Positions 46,271 through 57,999 of a DNA stretch of 64,000 nt are shown in pieces. Both the position numbers and the translations under genes were made by a program. Origin of the DNA: Rhyzopertha dominica. Lineage: Eukaryota; Arthropoda; Insecta; Coleoptera; Bostrichidae. Each line of letters opens with the position of its first letter. Position 1 is the stretch's first letter. The stretch is from positions 14,012,001 to 14,076,000 of the forward strand of contig QCXZ01000001.1 of NCBI GenBank assembly GCA_025024175.1, in the 5' to 3' direction. The notes under the pieces are model-generated. The model saw only the letters and a list, made by a program, of their open reading frames with translations. It was not told the origin of the DNA and made no database searches.

Positions 46271-48690
46271 TTATAGTCCTTTTTCCTTTCCGTACCATAA
46301 TTTTAGAACAAGAAACAAAATACACACAAACACGCCCGCATGCACGCCCGCATTTATTTAAACATACATTGAAAGAATACATAACATCATAAAGGCGAGA
46401 AAAATTTAATGACGTAAAATATACCGGGTGCCTTATCAAACAAAAAACAAATAAGCTTGTATGTTATATCTCAGATAACCTTAGCTCAAGAAAGTAATAC
46501 CATTTTATGTTATTGAAACAAACAATTCAAAAACAATTCAACATTTCTTAATACGTGTTGTAGTATTCGAGATACGAGCAAAAATAAAAATCGGACATAT
46601 TTGAAACCCATTGTATGTCGAAAACAAATCTAGACAAGATTTATTTGCTCCTCTCTAATATGCTAGGAGAAACAGATCGCGACACCTTCATTAGATTTTC
46701 TCTATTCCTTACCGTTCGTTAACCTACAATCTCAACCAACCAAAAACAATGGAATTGCAATATGGCGCAATACGCAATATTAGTTCTAAAAATATAACTT
46801 GTCCCTGAAGAAATTGAATCGCTGAAACTAACTCCAAGATACTATAAATTGCGGGAGAATGGAAAAAAACGTCGTTTGTATTTTGCACAATATATTGTTG
46901 TAAATTCCAAACTGAGGTATCACTGATGTTGTTAAGAACATTTTGGATTGGTTCGTTTCTTCACCCATCGATCGGCAATACCAAAAAATGTTGTTTCACT
47001 TTAAAATATCAAAATCTTCAGTTTTGGAATTAGTTCCATTAATACTCAGCGATTCAATTAGAAAACAGTTTTTTTTATAAATTAAATAAGCAAGGTCCTT
47101 GTTAACTAATAAAATTATCAAAACTAGAACTACAGAACCTTAAATATCAGTCATAGCAAGTAGAGCCACCATATCAAAACTAGAAAATTAAAATTATGAA
47201 CTCTAGATAATAAAATCTGTCACTCTTTCTAATAATGTATAATGACCAATTAATTGTTATATAATTCCAAAAAATACTATTTTTTGCAATTTTAAAGGGT
47301 ACTGCAAATAAAAATATTTGTTTCGTACAAAATTCTAACACCATATTTCCAAACCTACATTACCTATTACAAAATTTTTTCTTGCAACGACATATTAGAA
47401 GCATTGTCTGAACTTTTATACAAGTATAAATAGACCAACCATGATTAATTTTATTAACTTTAATCATAAAAGGAACGAAGTGGCATTTTTGTTCGAGAGC
47501 AAAAGTCTACATCTCTAATATCAAGGTTAGATGTGTGGCATATCTTTTATTAGCTGGCGCTGAAAATGAGAGGAGGCTGGGAATTATGATGAAAAAGCAT
47601 GAACGACGCCTTGGAGGATACAAAGTTTACGGGAACCTTGGAGATTAGAAATGCTGTGCTTTTAAATTTTAAAATTATGAGCTAGGCCAGTTTATCGATT
47701 GCATAATGCAAGGAAGAGTGATATATCTTGTTCAAAACCTACTTAATCTATTTACTAAGAAACCGTGGTAAAACTGCCTTGTAAGTAGCATCAAGTTCTT
47801 GGATAATGAGACGGCCTAATCGAGGGGTTTGGAGGACTGTTTATTTTGGTTCCTAAGTGAAACAACTATCCCTAGTTGCCGCAAGGCGGCGCGGCTTAGA
47901 CTGGAGAATACCATTTCACTGGAAATTATATACTATCCGTATAGCGCGCTTAAACATATATTTTCTTTTATTATTGTTCGACAACTACTGAATGATAAAT
48001 ATATAAATCATACTGCTTTTTTCTATGAATGAAGGATAATTATAGCGAGAGACAGAAGACGGGTAATATTATATAATAATTAACTGGAAAATCAGTTCGA
48101 GTTCAGTGTTATTTATATATTCATACCCATTATAGAATGGCTCCGAAATGGTGGCCGAAATACCGCGATTTAATTTTAATACATTAGCTCAATCTTGATT
48201 ATTATTATGTGCGATATTGGTAATTAAATATTAATATTGTAAAATACTTTGCCAAAGACAATTTAAATATTATATGAAACAATACTCCCTAATGTGTGCG
48301 TGTATTTAGTAAGTATTGTAAACTAGTTAAAATATCAAAGTGCGCTAAAAATTGATTGTAATGCATAATACGTCGAATGCAGGTCGAAAGCTCGAAACAA
48401 GCAGTTTACCTACTCTTCTAGGAAAACGAATGCAAGCTGTATAGTTGCAGTTTATAATTGGTAACTGCTTTATTCGATACCTGTAAAACTGCAACACCGT
48501 GCTACTAATCCATGCCGAAATTTGTTAGGGTTTTTTTTATTGACATAAACAACCAGCTGCTCGTAATTTCGGACAGAGAACGTGGCAATCTTTAATCTCA
48601 CACTACAGAGATACTTTTACATTGTAGCGGAAATATTCTCAACTGCAACGCTGTTAGTGCTAGTACCAGGAGATAGTGTAGTTTCTTGAG
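46271..48690. other. No recognised gene
   Basis: An inverted pair around AATTGAATCGCTGA (about 46812-46826 and 47046-47060) is the only structure I see; it might be a remnant of a small foldback. Confidence 0.35.
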
Positions 48691-48696
48691 GTTCAG

Positions 48697-49440
48697 CTAA
48701 ACTCTTCTGTAGTGGCCTGTCACTTCTACCGCTGCAAGATCGGCATCAGCGAACACATACCTGCGTGGAAGCCCTAACCCTGTCTTCCTGAAACCATTTA
48801 TAGCTACTTCCATTGCAGCCGCTCTAGGATACGCTTTACCGAAAAGAGAAGAAAAGTAATCAACTTTTAGTGGTTTTCCAGGATATTCATACAATTTTGA
48901 GGTTAATCTGGAAGAAAAATATGTACTGAGAGGCTTAAAAAACTAAATGCCCAATGGTTGCATCCTGTGCGTGCAATTATTATTCCATTTTTTACGGTCT
49001 TTGGATGGTTTAACATGTAGAAGAAATCGATAGAACCTGGTGGTGCTCCATAAATCAAACTATCTTTAATGCATTTCTGGCATAAATTAATAATGTTAGA
49101 AGATAGACGCACTCATGCATAGTAAGTCCCTGTTACGTTCTCACCTCTTTGACAGGACGTGATAGCACCCACTTGACGCATTCCCTTTTGAGATAGCACC
49201 TTTTTCTGCTTTTGTACGACAGTATTATAGATATCTCATCCATATTGAATATTCTGTCTGGTGTGAGGCCAGTGTCTGCCACAATTTACCGTCTTAAATT
49301 TATAATTGGACTGGCATTCGAACATGAATTTTCAACGCCTTTGGTCTCTTTTACAGCAGCTAACTCTCCACGAGTAAAGAATAAACTTTATTGCGATCAA
49401 GTTAAGTTTGAATTGCAAAATTTTACGTATTAATTATACG
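48697..49440 (-). pseudogene. Pogo/Tigger-like transposase relic 2
   Basis: Minus strand: VADTGLTPDRIFNMDEISII holds the first catalytic Asp; KGMRQVGAITSCQRGENVT is the conserved 'KGxxQVGxITSxERGxNVT' block. A decayed middle follows, with YGAPPGSIDFF and RMQPLGI. The C-terminal part reads VDYFSSLFGKAYPRAAAMEV then GFRKTGLGLPRRYVFADADL ('GFRxTGIxPxNRxxFxDxDF'). At least four frame changes. The LDGH region with the second Asp is absent, so the gene is internally deleted. It resembles element 1 at 34 kb at family level only. Confidence 0.7.
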
Positions 49441-50460
49441 TATATACACTGACACACTTAGTTTAGTGCCACCTAGTGCAAATTCCTTAAAATGTGCCCT
49501 GGCAGCGTCGGTTGAATGTACTGCACTACGTTTTAATTAATTAGCAACTGCGTTGTATATGTGGTTATATTTTCACCTCGCCTTGTATGTACAAAAGAAG
49601 ATATAGATACAGCCGACTACTCATATGACATATTCGATGTCAGGCCTTTCTCCCTTGGCATCGGTTATCGACTGTCGTATATCTACATCGTGACAGTTCG
49701 TATTTATTGGCGAAACGTATTTCTGATAGAAACCCTTCCGAGCCAATGAACGCCATCTTCCTTTGATATCTATGCTCTGCTGCTCACTGCACACAACACT
49801 CTTATATAGATTACGAACGAGGAAGCGTTCTCGAGCGTGTATTTGGTCGCACTTGAGACGAAAGGCCAAAGACAAGGAAACTCCGAGGTACGGCGTACAC
49901 TGATCGAGGTACTTTAGGTAGGTAGGTACCTGTTGAACGGCCACGAGTCGGGCTACCGTGGCCGCAGATAAAGCTGTAATATCCGTTCAAGTTTCCGGAT
50001 CGCGATTTCACGGCAGTTTTGAACTTTTCTTATTTCGCTGATTTATGGCGGACGCGACCCCGGAGACTCTCGGTGCATTACCAAATCTAATTTAATCAAA
50101 ATACAGTCGCCTACCTGCCCCTGCTCACTTTAGGCAACTGAGCAAAGAGAAAAAGAAACAACGGAAAGGCGACCGCGTAAGTCACGATGTCCCGGAGGAA
50201 AAATTCAAATTGCCAGGCAATTTTCCGCTGAAACTGTTTTGTCGAATCGGATAAAATGAAATGTTCGACAGGGCTATAATCTTCGTCCGTAAATTTTCGT
50301 CTTTCGGGTGTTAGCAGCACGATTTTGGGGGTCGTTGAAATGTGTCGACGCAGAACTCATTTTAGGCAACAGGATAATACCGCTGCACGTTATGTGTTAT
50401 TTTAATAGTGTTGCGTGCGTTCACTCCATTGCCGTAACAATTAAGAGCTGGGCCAGAAAA
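49441..50460. other. No recognised gene; GC content rises
   Basis: Between about 49740 and 50340 the sequence is richer in G and C than most of the window, with overlapping ORFs on both strands, none of a known family. It might include an exon or a promoter, but I have no direct support. Confidence 0.3.
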
Positions 50461-50487
50461 ATCACAATAGGTAAAAATAATCAAAAT

Positions 50488-50562
50488 ATTGCCAGCTTTG
50501 ACCAGGAATTGAACCGGAACCTTTTGATTGCTAGTCAAATGTGCTACCACTGCATCACCAAA
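50488..50562 (-). repeat. tRNA-derived SINE, copy 1
   Basis: Minus strand: A-box-like TGATGCAGTGGTAG (plus 50544-50557) and B box GGTTCAATTCC (plus 50505-50515), followed by TGGTCAAAGCTGGCAATA. Complete tRNA-like head. Confidence 0.7.
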
Positions 50563-50640
50563 GCCCGAGTTCGATTCCCGGTCGAAGCTGGCAATACCAT
50601 TTCAATATTGGCCTGATGGTTATCCAATACTCATCATAAT
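50563..50640 (+). repeat. tRNA-derived SINE, copy 2 (head truncated)
   Basis: B box AGTTCGATTCC at 50568-50578 followed by CGGTCGAAGCTGGCAATA, the same tail as copy 1 but in the opposite orientation. The A box is missing: the copy begins right where copy 1 ends, giving a head-to-head inverted pair. Confidence 0.65.
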
Positions 50641-50825
50641 CTCATTCAGGCAATAACTAACTTTGATTATATTATATTTGGGTTGTAATAAGCTGCTAAT
50701 CGCCAGAATCTGACCACAGCAGGGAATTCCGGTCTTAAGCTCGCAAATACTGAGCGACGAGCGATTCAGCTGCTAATGCAGCGGCGTTTGATGCATATAT
50801 GCCGCTTTGACCTCGAATCTGAATA

Positions 50826-50960
50826 GGGGTTTAGTGGTGCGGTGGCAGCACATGAAAAGGTTCCGGGTTCGACTCGATTCAAAGCTTGCGATACTTTTTT
50901 AACAACATATATTGGCTTATTTCCTGTTAACACGATAACTTTCTCTAATACTCAAATTAA
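50826..50960 (+). repeat. tRNA-derived SINE, copy 3
   Basis: A-box-like TGGTGCGGTGGCAGCAC (about 50834-50851) and B box GGTTCGACTC (50866-50875), then TTCAAAGCTTGCGATAC, a variant of the tail in copies 1 and 2. Confidence 0.65.
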
Positions 50961-51179
50961 AAATAATATTAAATAAATTTTATACTAACAATATTTTACC
51001 TTGTTCAAATTGTAAACCGTGCTAAAGCACCAAGAGTACAGCTCTACAAATGTAGCTTGAGCTCCGTGAATTGGATGCGCAGTAGATGAATCCCCTTCCA
51101 CTGCTTCTATCCCATTTCTCGCTGTGCTCTCGTGATGCTAGCATCTGTACAGTCCGAAGAAAAGTAGCTTTTGCTTTCA

Positions 51180-51470
51180 ATCCCATTTTTCATTTCTAGT
51201 AGTATAATTTAAGTTATTAGGTAATACAAGTAGTTTTATATTAAGTTCTTAGTTATCATTATTATTAGATTTTAGATTTTATAGTAGTTGCTGCATGAAT
51301 TTGTTTTTTTTTATTTCCAGTAGTTTAGTTTACCATTTTTTCTTACTTTATTAGTTGTAATTCTTCTTAGACTTTAATATTAGATAGTAAATATTGCATA
51401 GCATAAGTAGTTTAGTTTTTCTTTTCTAGTAGTTAAGTGTATCGTTATGGTATGATAGATATTTCTTTTA
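51180..51470. repeat. Low-complexity TAGT/TTA-rich stretch
   Basis: Many imperfect TAGTAGTTTAG-like units among T-rich runs; no clear period. Confidence 0.5.
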
Positions 51471-51495
51471 TTTGCTTGTTTTGCTAACCTCTGAG

Positions 51496-52997
51496 ATGCC
51501 CTTTCAAAGCAAGGTAAAAAACAAAGTTTTGAACGGCCAAAGTTGTGAAATTATTAATTCTGTCATCAAATTAATGACACAAGAAGCGAACGAAGGCGCC
51601 CCAACAATATTTTTAACAAAGGTGGGTATTCTATATTTACGTCGAAGTAAAATTGTATAATAAACTTTTTTTATAATTTATTTAGGGGTTAGTCCTGCCT
51701 CAATTAAACGAATCAAACAAGAGGCAAAACAGATTGAAAACCCGTATTTTCCACCCCAAATAAGAAATAAGAAATGAATAAACAGAAAATCAAAAAGAAG
51801 AACAATTATAAATTTTCATGTTACAAACAAACGGGTGAGTCCAAACTATATTCCATCGAGGATTAAAATTTCTTAAAATTACACTTTTACCTGACTTGTT
51901 TACTCAAACAATTTTCTTGGATTATTCAGGAACCTACACTGTATCAGGTATACCAAAAATTCTGCGAAGATATCGGCTATCAAGGCAGCAGAGAAAGCTT
52001 AAGAAAAGAAATTCATAAGCTTGGATTCCGCTGGCGAAAGTTTAAGAACAATCAAAAATTACTAATGGAAAAACATGAAATTCGTCATATGCGAGTTGAA
52101 TTTTTGCGAAGAACGCGGTCATAAAAATAGGAAAATCGACCAATTATATATATGGGTGAAACGTATATACATTCGTCACATACTAATGAAAAAGGCTGGA
52201 GCGACAACGGCAATGAAGGTTTACGAAAGCCGGTGGCAATAGGGCCGCGGGTCATAATTATTAATGCTGGCGGTGTAAATGGATTTGTACCTGAGGCGTA
52301 CGCTCGGTGGAAATCCAATACAAATTCTGGAGACTACCACCATGAAATAAATTATGAAAATTTCGAAAAATGAATGAAAAATCAACATATACCAAATTTA
52401 CCGCCAAAGAGCGTAATTGTCCTTGACAACACACCGTATCATAACAAACAAGACATACAAAATCCAAATTCAATATCGACTAAACATGTTATGAAGAGAT
52501 GGCTACGTGCAAGAGGAATACCTTTCACGAATTCCATGTTGAAACCCGAATTATATAATATAATAAAACAACATAAACCGAGGTATGTCTAATACAAAAG
52601 TGACAAATTGTTTGCAGACAACAATATCGATTTGATTCGTCTACCGCCCTAGCATCCTGTTTTAAATCCCATAGAGATGGTATGGGCGGAAATGAAATAA
52701 TTCATTGCGGAGCGAAATATACATTTTAATTTGAAAGATGTTTTAAACTTTTGTAACAACTTCCTTCAAAGTTTTACAACAGAAAAGTGGGAAAAACTGT
52801 ATAGACACGTTACCGAAGTGGAAAACGAATTTATATCAAAAGAACCAACAATCGACCTCGTTGTAGATGAATTGATCATCAATGTCGGCGAAGACGAAGA
52901 TGACAGTGACGATAACGACTATCTGTTAGATGACGAAGAAGAAGAAGTGGAGAGAATTAGATTTTGCGGCAATCGGAGGTATCCAGCCATTAGATGA
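51496..52997 (+). pseudogene. Three-exon IS630/Tc1-mariner transposase pseudogene (DD82E, Sailor-like)
   Basis: DDE transposase gene with exons about 51496-51625, 51686-51834 and 51930-52997. Intron 1 (GTATTC...TTTAG) joins in phase 1 to give LTKVGVSPASIKRIKQEA; intron 2 (GTGAGT...TCAG) joins in phase 0 to give FHVTNKREPTLYQVY. One frame is kept throughout with no frameshift, but seven stops occur (51775, 52122, 52128, 52371, 52590, 52650, 52698). Catalytic region: YMGETYIHSSHT (first Asp changed to Gly at 52155-52157), VIVLDNTPYH (Asp, 52425) and LNPIEMVW (Glu, 52674). The last two are 82 residues apart, the spacing I remember for the Sailor group. An acidic C-terminus ends at 52997; AATAAA follows at about 53082. 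No terminal repeats found. The start Met is a guess; 51472 is an alternative. Confidence 0.82.
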
Positions 52998-53099
52998 AGT
53001 GCCATTTAAACAACAACAATTACCGTCTACACAAAAAAATTATTTAAATTTGTAAAAAAGAAGAGTTTGAATAAAAGTAAATAAAAACCCTTTTTACAT

Positions 53100-54270
53100 A
53101 TATATAAACCTCTAATAACTTGCTAAGTATCAATTATAATCAACATTTACTTTATTAGAAGCGAAAATTAATCCGTAAGTTATCACGTTGCTTGTTCGTA
53201 AAATTTTCTCTACCGATTGTACTATTCCACGCCCAGCCATCGTGTATCTTACTCCGACATCGGTCGACTCGCTTTCNACGGCGCGATACTCAGAGCTCAA
53301 GCTAGATTTGTCGGGCTGTATATTAGTTTCTACTAACTTTTAGCACGCAAAAGAAGTTGAAGCACTGCTAAAGAACACATATATCATACGCTGTTCCAAT
53401 CTGATGAACTAAAAGAAGGCATCTCTGGCCAGAAACTAAGGGTTATCAAACTAAAGTGAGACTTCACATAAATATGCAATCAAATTATCGTACTGACATG
53501 ATGCAGTCATTAATACGTTCTACTTTTACTCTATACTATAAACAATCTTATTGTATTCTATCTATGTAATAATCAATCCGAAAAATATCTAAAATTCACT
53601 AACGGCCTCAACATTGTGCAGAAATGTCAGCCGTGTTCACCTTCAACCCCGTTTGCAAAACTTCATCTGCAGTTACCACACCACAGTTAAAGGCAAACTT
53701 TTTATAAACCCGCCGCACATATTTGATCAAACACAAAGTTCAGGGCCTTTCCACTGCATAAACTTCGTTGCTTTGCTACGTTCGCAGAAGTACCTAGTTC
53801 AGTGGTTATTTTTAATTAAAGAGGCTGCCTCGAGCTTCCGATGCTGAACAGAATCGATGAGAGGAAAGAGAGAGAGCGGTTTGCTTTTGGTGTGCAAAAG
53901 CGTCAGAACGCGGATGGCTGCAAATATAACTCGTCCGTCGTCCCTACTCGAAGCCCTTTTATTTGGTATGTGACACTGATTGACACCCGCAACGGCTTTT
54001 AGGAAATAGCTAAAGTGGAAATTTGCCTACGTTACTTAAAGTTTAATCACGTGGAGCGCTCCCAAAAGGTCATCCCAAACCTGAAATTGCAATGGAGGCT
54101 TTTAGCATGATGACGTGGATAAGATATTCGTGTGCAACTTTGCTATTCTCGATTATGACCAGTGCTGTAATGATCGCCAACCACTTGCTATCCAAACCAA
54201 CACTTGGAAACGTGATATAAAGAGATAAAAATCCAGACGGATAGAAATTTTATAATACCTGTAGCTTTCT
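53100..54270. other. No recognised feature
   Basis: No supported gene; N at about 53277. Confidence 0.4.
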
Positions 54271-54279
54271 ATCTCGTAT

Positions 54280-54640
54280 AAGAATTTTTTTGAGAAATAT
54301 TCTGATTGTCCCACTTCCTAATTCAAAATTGATTACATTCTAGAATAAAATAAAGAAATTTTTATTTGCTGATTCTTCTATTTATTAATTTAGCAACAAT
54401 GCGTGACATTAATCAATTATTTAAATATAAAATTACAAGTTCGAAAATCATCAATACCGAAATATACTAAATCTAAAAACAACTAATTCAGTACACAACA
54501 CTTCACCAACTAACACTTAAAACACTTTAGAACACCTGGTTCGCTTATCGTTCACTTGCTTTACTGCTTTTCCAATCAGACCTCAGACTTCCCGCCATGC
54601 GCCAGTCAGCGCTTTATATACGGTAGCTTCCCGCCTATGC
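54280..54640 (-). promoter_or_regulatory. Possible promoter/LTR-like segment
   Basis: Minus strand shows a good TATA box (CCGTATATAAAGCGC, near 54615), followed about 250 bases later by AATAAATAG and AAATAAAAATTTC as poly(A) signals and a T-rich end. That order (TATA, then poly(A) signal) is what an LTR has, but I found no matching partner LTR, primer site or target duplication. Confidence 0.25.
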
Positions 54641-54689
54641 AAACCCACTAGATGTTTCTGCAGAGTTACTCAACTGTTTTATAGTATAC

Positions 54690-55510
54690 ACTCACTAAAT
54701 ATATTACAGTACCTCAATAGTCCGTCTTTTGGGCCAAAATGGTGGCGGCCAATTAGGCTTTTTAAGATTACGTCATCCAATATGGCGTCCAGGGGGCAAA
54801 AAGCGCACGCATGGGACGCGCCTGCGAAACCCTGGAAGCGGACGCGTGGCTGATAGAGTTGGGTCCTTCATGACCAAGTCGTTCAAATTGAATGACTCAT
54901 GCCTTGATTTGGCTCACAGCTAATGAATCAGCGTCGTTCGCGCGTAGTACATGGTTAACGGCTGACGACAGCACACGACGAGAAAACACCATGACAGCAT
55001 ATTTATATGCTGTGGCGTAACAGGAGACACCGCTGTCACTTTCAATTCACGATCCTTATGAACGACTTGAATGATCCGAATCTACGCGATTGATTGAACG
55101 ATTTGAATTTAATCGAATGTCCCAACTCTAGCGACTGACGTTGGCATTAAGTAATGGGGTTTCTATGACAGCGTGCTAGAAGCTGCATCGTTTTGAAATT
55201 TGCCCCCTGGCACTCGCTCAAAAGTCACGTGTTCTAAAAAGCCTAATATAAAGGTGATGTGAGACAGCACCAAACTGTCAAACCTAACCTTGAAGATGAG
55301 AGAACTGTCAGATATTCGGCTCTGATACAGTGTTGTTTGACTTTTCCCTGGGTAATTGGCAAAGTGCTTTGTGCACTGATATCTCACAGTAACCTAATCT
55401 TTAAGGTTAGGTTTGATTGAATTGGTTCCCTTTCCCATCTCTCGCCACTATTTTGCCGTAAAATGGCCGTCTATTGCGGTACTGTAATATATTTAGTGAC
55501 TGTAATTATA
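54690..55510. repeat. Foldback pair of repeat family A
   Basis: The left arm (54690-54905, minus orientation) and right arm (55092-55246 plus 55430-55510) carry the same blocks in mirror order: CCCAACTCTA, TTTGCCCCCTGG, AAAAAGCCTAAT, CATTTTGG/CTATTTTGC, and GGTACTGTAATATATTTAGT. The right arm has an extra 180 bases (55247-55430) with AACCTAACCTTGAAG. The central 55092-55246 part is the copy that matches 19179-19335. Confidence 0.6.
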
Positions 55511-55514
55511 GTAG

Positions 55515-56155
55515 ACGTTCCCACGCCATCTATCTGTTACTAGCATCACTATCTAACGGATTGCAGTGCCCTATTTATACAATAACGGGTTTGCATGCCT
55601 GCAGCTGTGGCCCATAAATACATTCTCAGATTTAGAGTAGGCAACGGCTGTTAGAGGTTATCGATATTTGTACAAACGAAGAAATTCCATATTTGCACGT
55701 CACATAGTCCATTGTTTATTGTGTAGGTAAACAATAATATGGATTTAAATTAATAGATCAACAATCATGTCATTTTGTTGCACATATATTCCGTCTGTAG
55801 ATATCCACATCGAACCAGATATGTTGATTGCCGATAAACCGATATTGATCGATATATATCGACATTTTGCGCATCCTTAATACGCAACCTTTCAATTGCG
55901 GAATACCGAAAGATTGTGAAAAAAGGCAGACAAAATTATCTATGTAGACAGGTTTATAAGGAAATATAAAGATTGAAGATGTAAAAATTAAAAGTTTTTT
56001 TTAGTAAATTATGCTCTTAGGAATAACGTTAGCTGTTGAAAAAAAAATAAACTTTGTCACATTCCTTTTAAACTATTTAATCCAACCATTCATAAATTTT
56101 ATTTATTACGGCTTTATATCTCAGTACTGATGGTCAGTCCCAAGTGCTTAGGTTA
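55515..56155. other. No recognised feature
   Basis: AT-rich; a small ATCGATATATATCGA palindrome near 55848 is the only structure seen. Confidence 0.35.
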
Positions 56156-56159
56156 GGAG

Positions 56160-56284
56160 AAATTCTGTCTCCAAGTTTTATCTTCCTTGAAATGCAAATT
56201 AAATGTGTACTTTATAGGACACTGTTACTTGTCCAGTTCAGCAGAATTGCTTATGCAAACTCAACGATTTATACTGTTATAAAA
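56160..56284 (+). repeat. 125-bp direct repeat, copy 1
   Basis: Begins AAATTCTGTCTCCAAGTTTT and ends GATTTATACTGTTATAAAAA. Copy 2 at 56837 differs at four positions and has no indels. Confidence 0.9.
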
Positions 56285-56836
56285 AATACTCCTTTAGAAA
56301 GAATTAGTATTATTAAAATGTAGATACTGCATCAATTTCCTGCCTTAATAGCTAAGGTAATATAACGGATAACATAAGTATCTATGTTAAAAGTTAAGTG
56401 AAAACCAAGCTAATTACACTTGCATTATAACAGTACTTTAAATACTCTACAGTCAACAAAAATATCTAGCTGAATCCCTTTCTTTAATCTAAAACCCAAC
56501 AAAAGCACAAGAAATTGTGTATCGCTAAAGGTCAGATACCCATACAAAAGACAGTCATAGCTTATTCACGTTCATTTGCTTCTGAAAGAAGCGGTAGATT
56601 CACTGGTAAGGAATATAGATGATACGCAATTGTGCAAGTTTTCGAATAAGCCGCATTTGAAGTTTTACCGTATACCTACCGCAATTTTCGCGTATCGTTC
56701 CGCAGCATCTTTTCCAAGTTGGCGGAGGAAATTTATTATAAGCACATCGTAAAGGCAGTGCGCTCATATTTATGAGTTGTAATAGAAGAAAAACACAACT
56801 TATGTTACCTATTTGTGTACGGTATAACCCAAAATG

Positions 56837-56961
56837 AAATTCTGCCTCCAAGTTTTATCTTCCTTGAAATGCAAATTAAATATGTACTTTATGGGACACT
56901 GTTACTTGGCCAGTTCAGCAGAATTGCTTATGCAAACTCAACGATTTATACTGTTATAAAA
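56837..56961 (+). repeat. 125-bp direct repeat, copy 2
   Basis: Same orientation as copy 1, 677 bases further on. The 552 bases between the copies hold no recognised gene. The pair might flank a small duplicated or LTR-like unit, but the ends do not follow the TG...CA rule. Confidence 0.9.
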
Positions 56962-57210
56962 ACAATTCAGCATAGATGTTAATTACAGTAATTGTACAAT
57001 AGAGCTTTCATAATTAGCTGACAAATGGATTTAATTCATTTATTTTAGCATACAAAGAACAAACTCTAGTTATCCATCTGCATTATGCCATAAGAACATC
57101 AAAATCGAATAAGACTGAATTTAACGTATGAAGCTTAAACTAAATAATAACAAATTCACAGCTCTTAATTTAACTGCAATCTTCTCCCAAACGATTGACT
57201 ACGGTAAATA

Positions 57211-57804
57211 TACAGGTTTCTATAAATGGTTCATTCAACGCGGTCGGCTTTGATTGCTGAATTCTCTGTGCCGCCTTTTTGTAACTGCTGCCAAGCTACA
57301 ATATGCACGGCGATAGTACCCCACAGCTCCGAAATGTGAGCTTTCTGCAATCTTAAAGTTAATTATTTCAAAAAAGACTACATAATATGATAACATAACA
57401 ATATAATAACATAAATAATAATATTTATTATGTTTGAGAACTGCATTCGTTCGTTGCAGAAATCGTCGTTGGAGAACGTCTGCCAGCTTTTAAATGGCCA
57501 CAATACGGTGGGCCGCCGTTCAGATTAGTTCTCCGCAGAGACGAGTGGATGATACTGTATTGCCACTAGATGGCATGGTGTCATCCACACTGTAATTCTC
57601 GCACACTACAGAATATGTTAAAAATACACACTCCCGGGTGTTTCCTCATATTAAAATATATCAAGTAATTCAATAATCGACAGATGACAAGTAAGCATTA
57701 ATTGAGCTCACGTTCCTGAGAAGGAGCAAATTGATTTATTCGATAATTTCCATAAGCGCCCTGGATGCATGAATCATTTATAGAATATATATATATAGTC
57801 CTGT
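57211..57804 (+). mobile_element. MITE family B, most complete copy
   Basis: The left end TACAGGTTTCTATAAATGG is mirrored by ATGAATCATTTATAGAA near 57768-57784, with TATATAGTCCTGTA closing at 57804 after a (TA)n run. Related copies: 46008-46270 and the minus-strand end at 32066-32155. The segment 57380-57612 is absent from the 46-kb copy and is bracketed by ACTACATAATATG and ACTACAGAATATG, so it was inserted here or deleted there. No coding capacity. Confidence 0.65.
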
Positions 57805-57999
57805 ATATAAAACTATTTTTTTCTGTAAACAATTTGGTAAAAATGTAGATCGTTTTAAGATAGTGGTTTTCGTATCGAGTGAGTAAGTGATCATCAGTAT
57901 TGTTTCTTTAGATGATGGCTACGGGATTCGAAACATTACGCCTGCGGGCCTTAAAATGAATGTAAAATATTCTCGAAAATAAAAGTAAACCAATTTCAA

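Noticed and set aside
48365..48410. GGTCGAAAGCTCGAAACAAG, GAAA-rich segment like a hammerhead tail
   Set aside because: No core or stem; a chance match is likely.
54280..54720. Solo LTR starting TGTAATATATTTAG
   Set aside because: The presumed start is shared with the inverted arm at 55485 together with its upstream flank, so it belongs to repeat family A and is not an LTR boundary. The TATA/poly(A) order is listed only as a weak feature.
55025..55050. GGAGACACCGCTGTCACTTTC resembling the stem II of the 19-kb hammerhead
   Set aside because: No core sequence, and the orientation relative to repeat A is opposite.
55400..55425. TTAGG-like telomere repeat (AAGGTTAGGTTTG)
   Set aside because: Only one or two units; not an array.
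57905..57950. Possible PLE tail: TAGATGATGGCTACGGGATT then CGAAAC
   Set aside because: The first two core bases are changed and stem II does not pair convincingly; there is no nuclease upstream.
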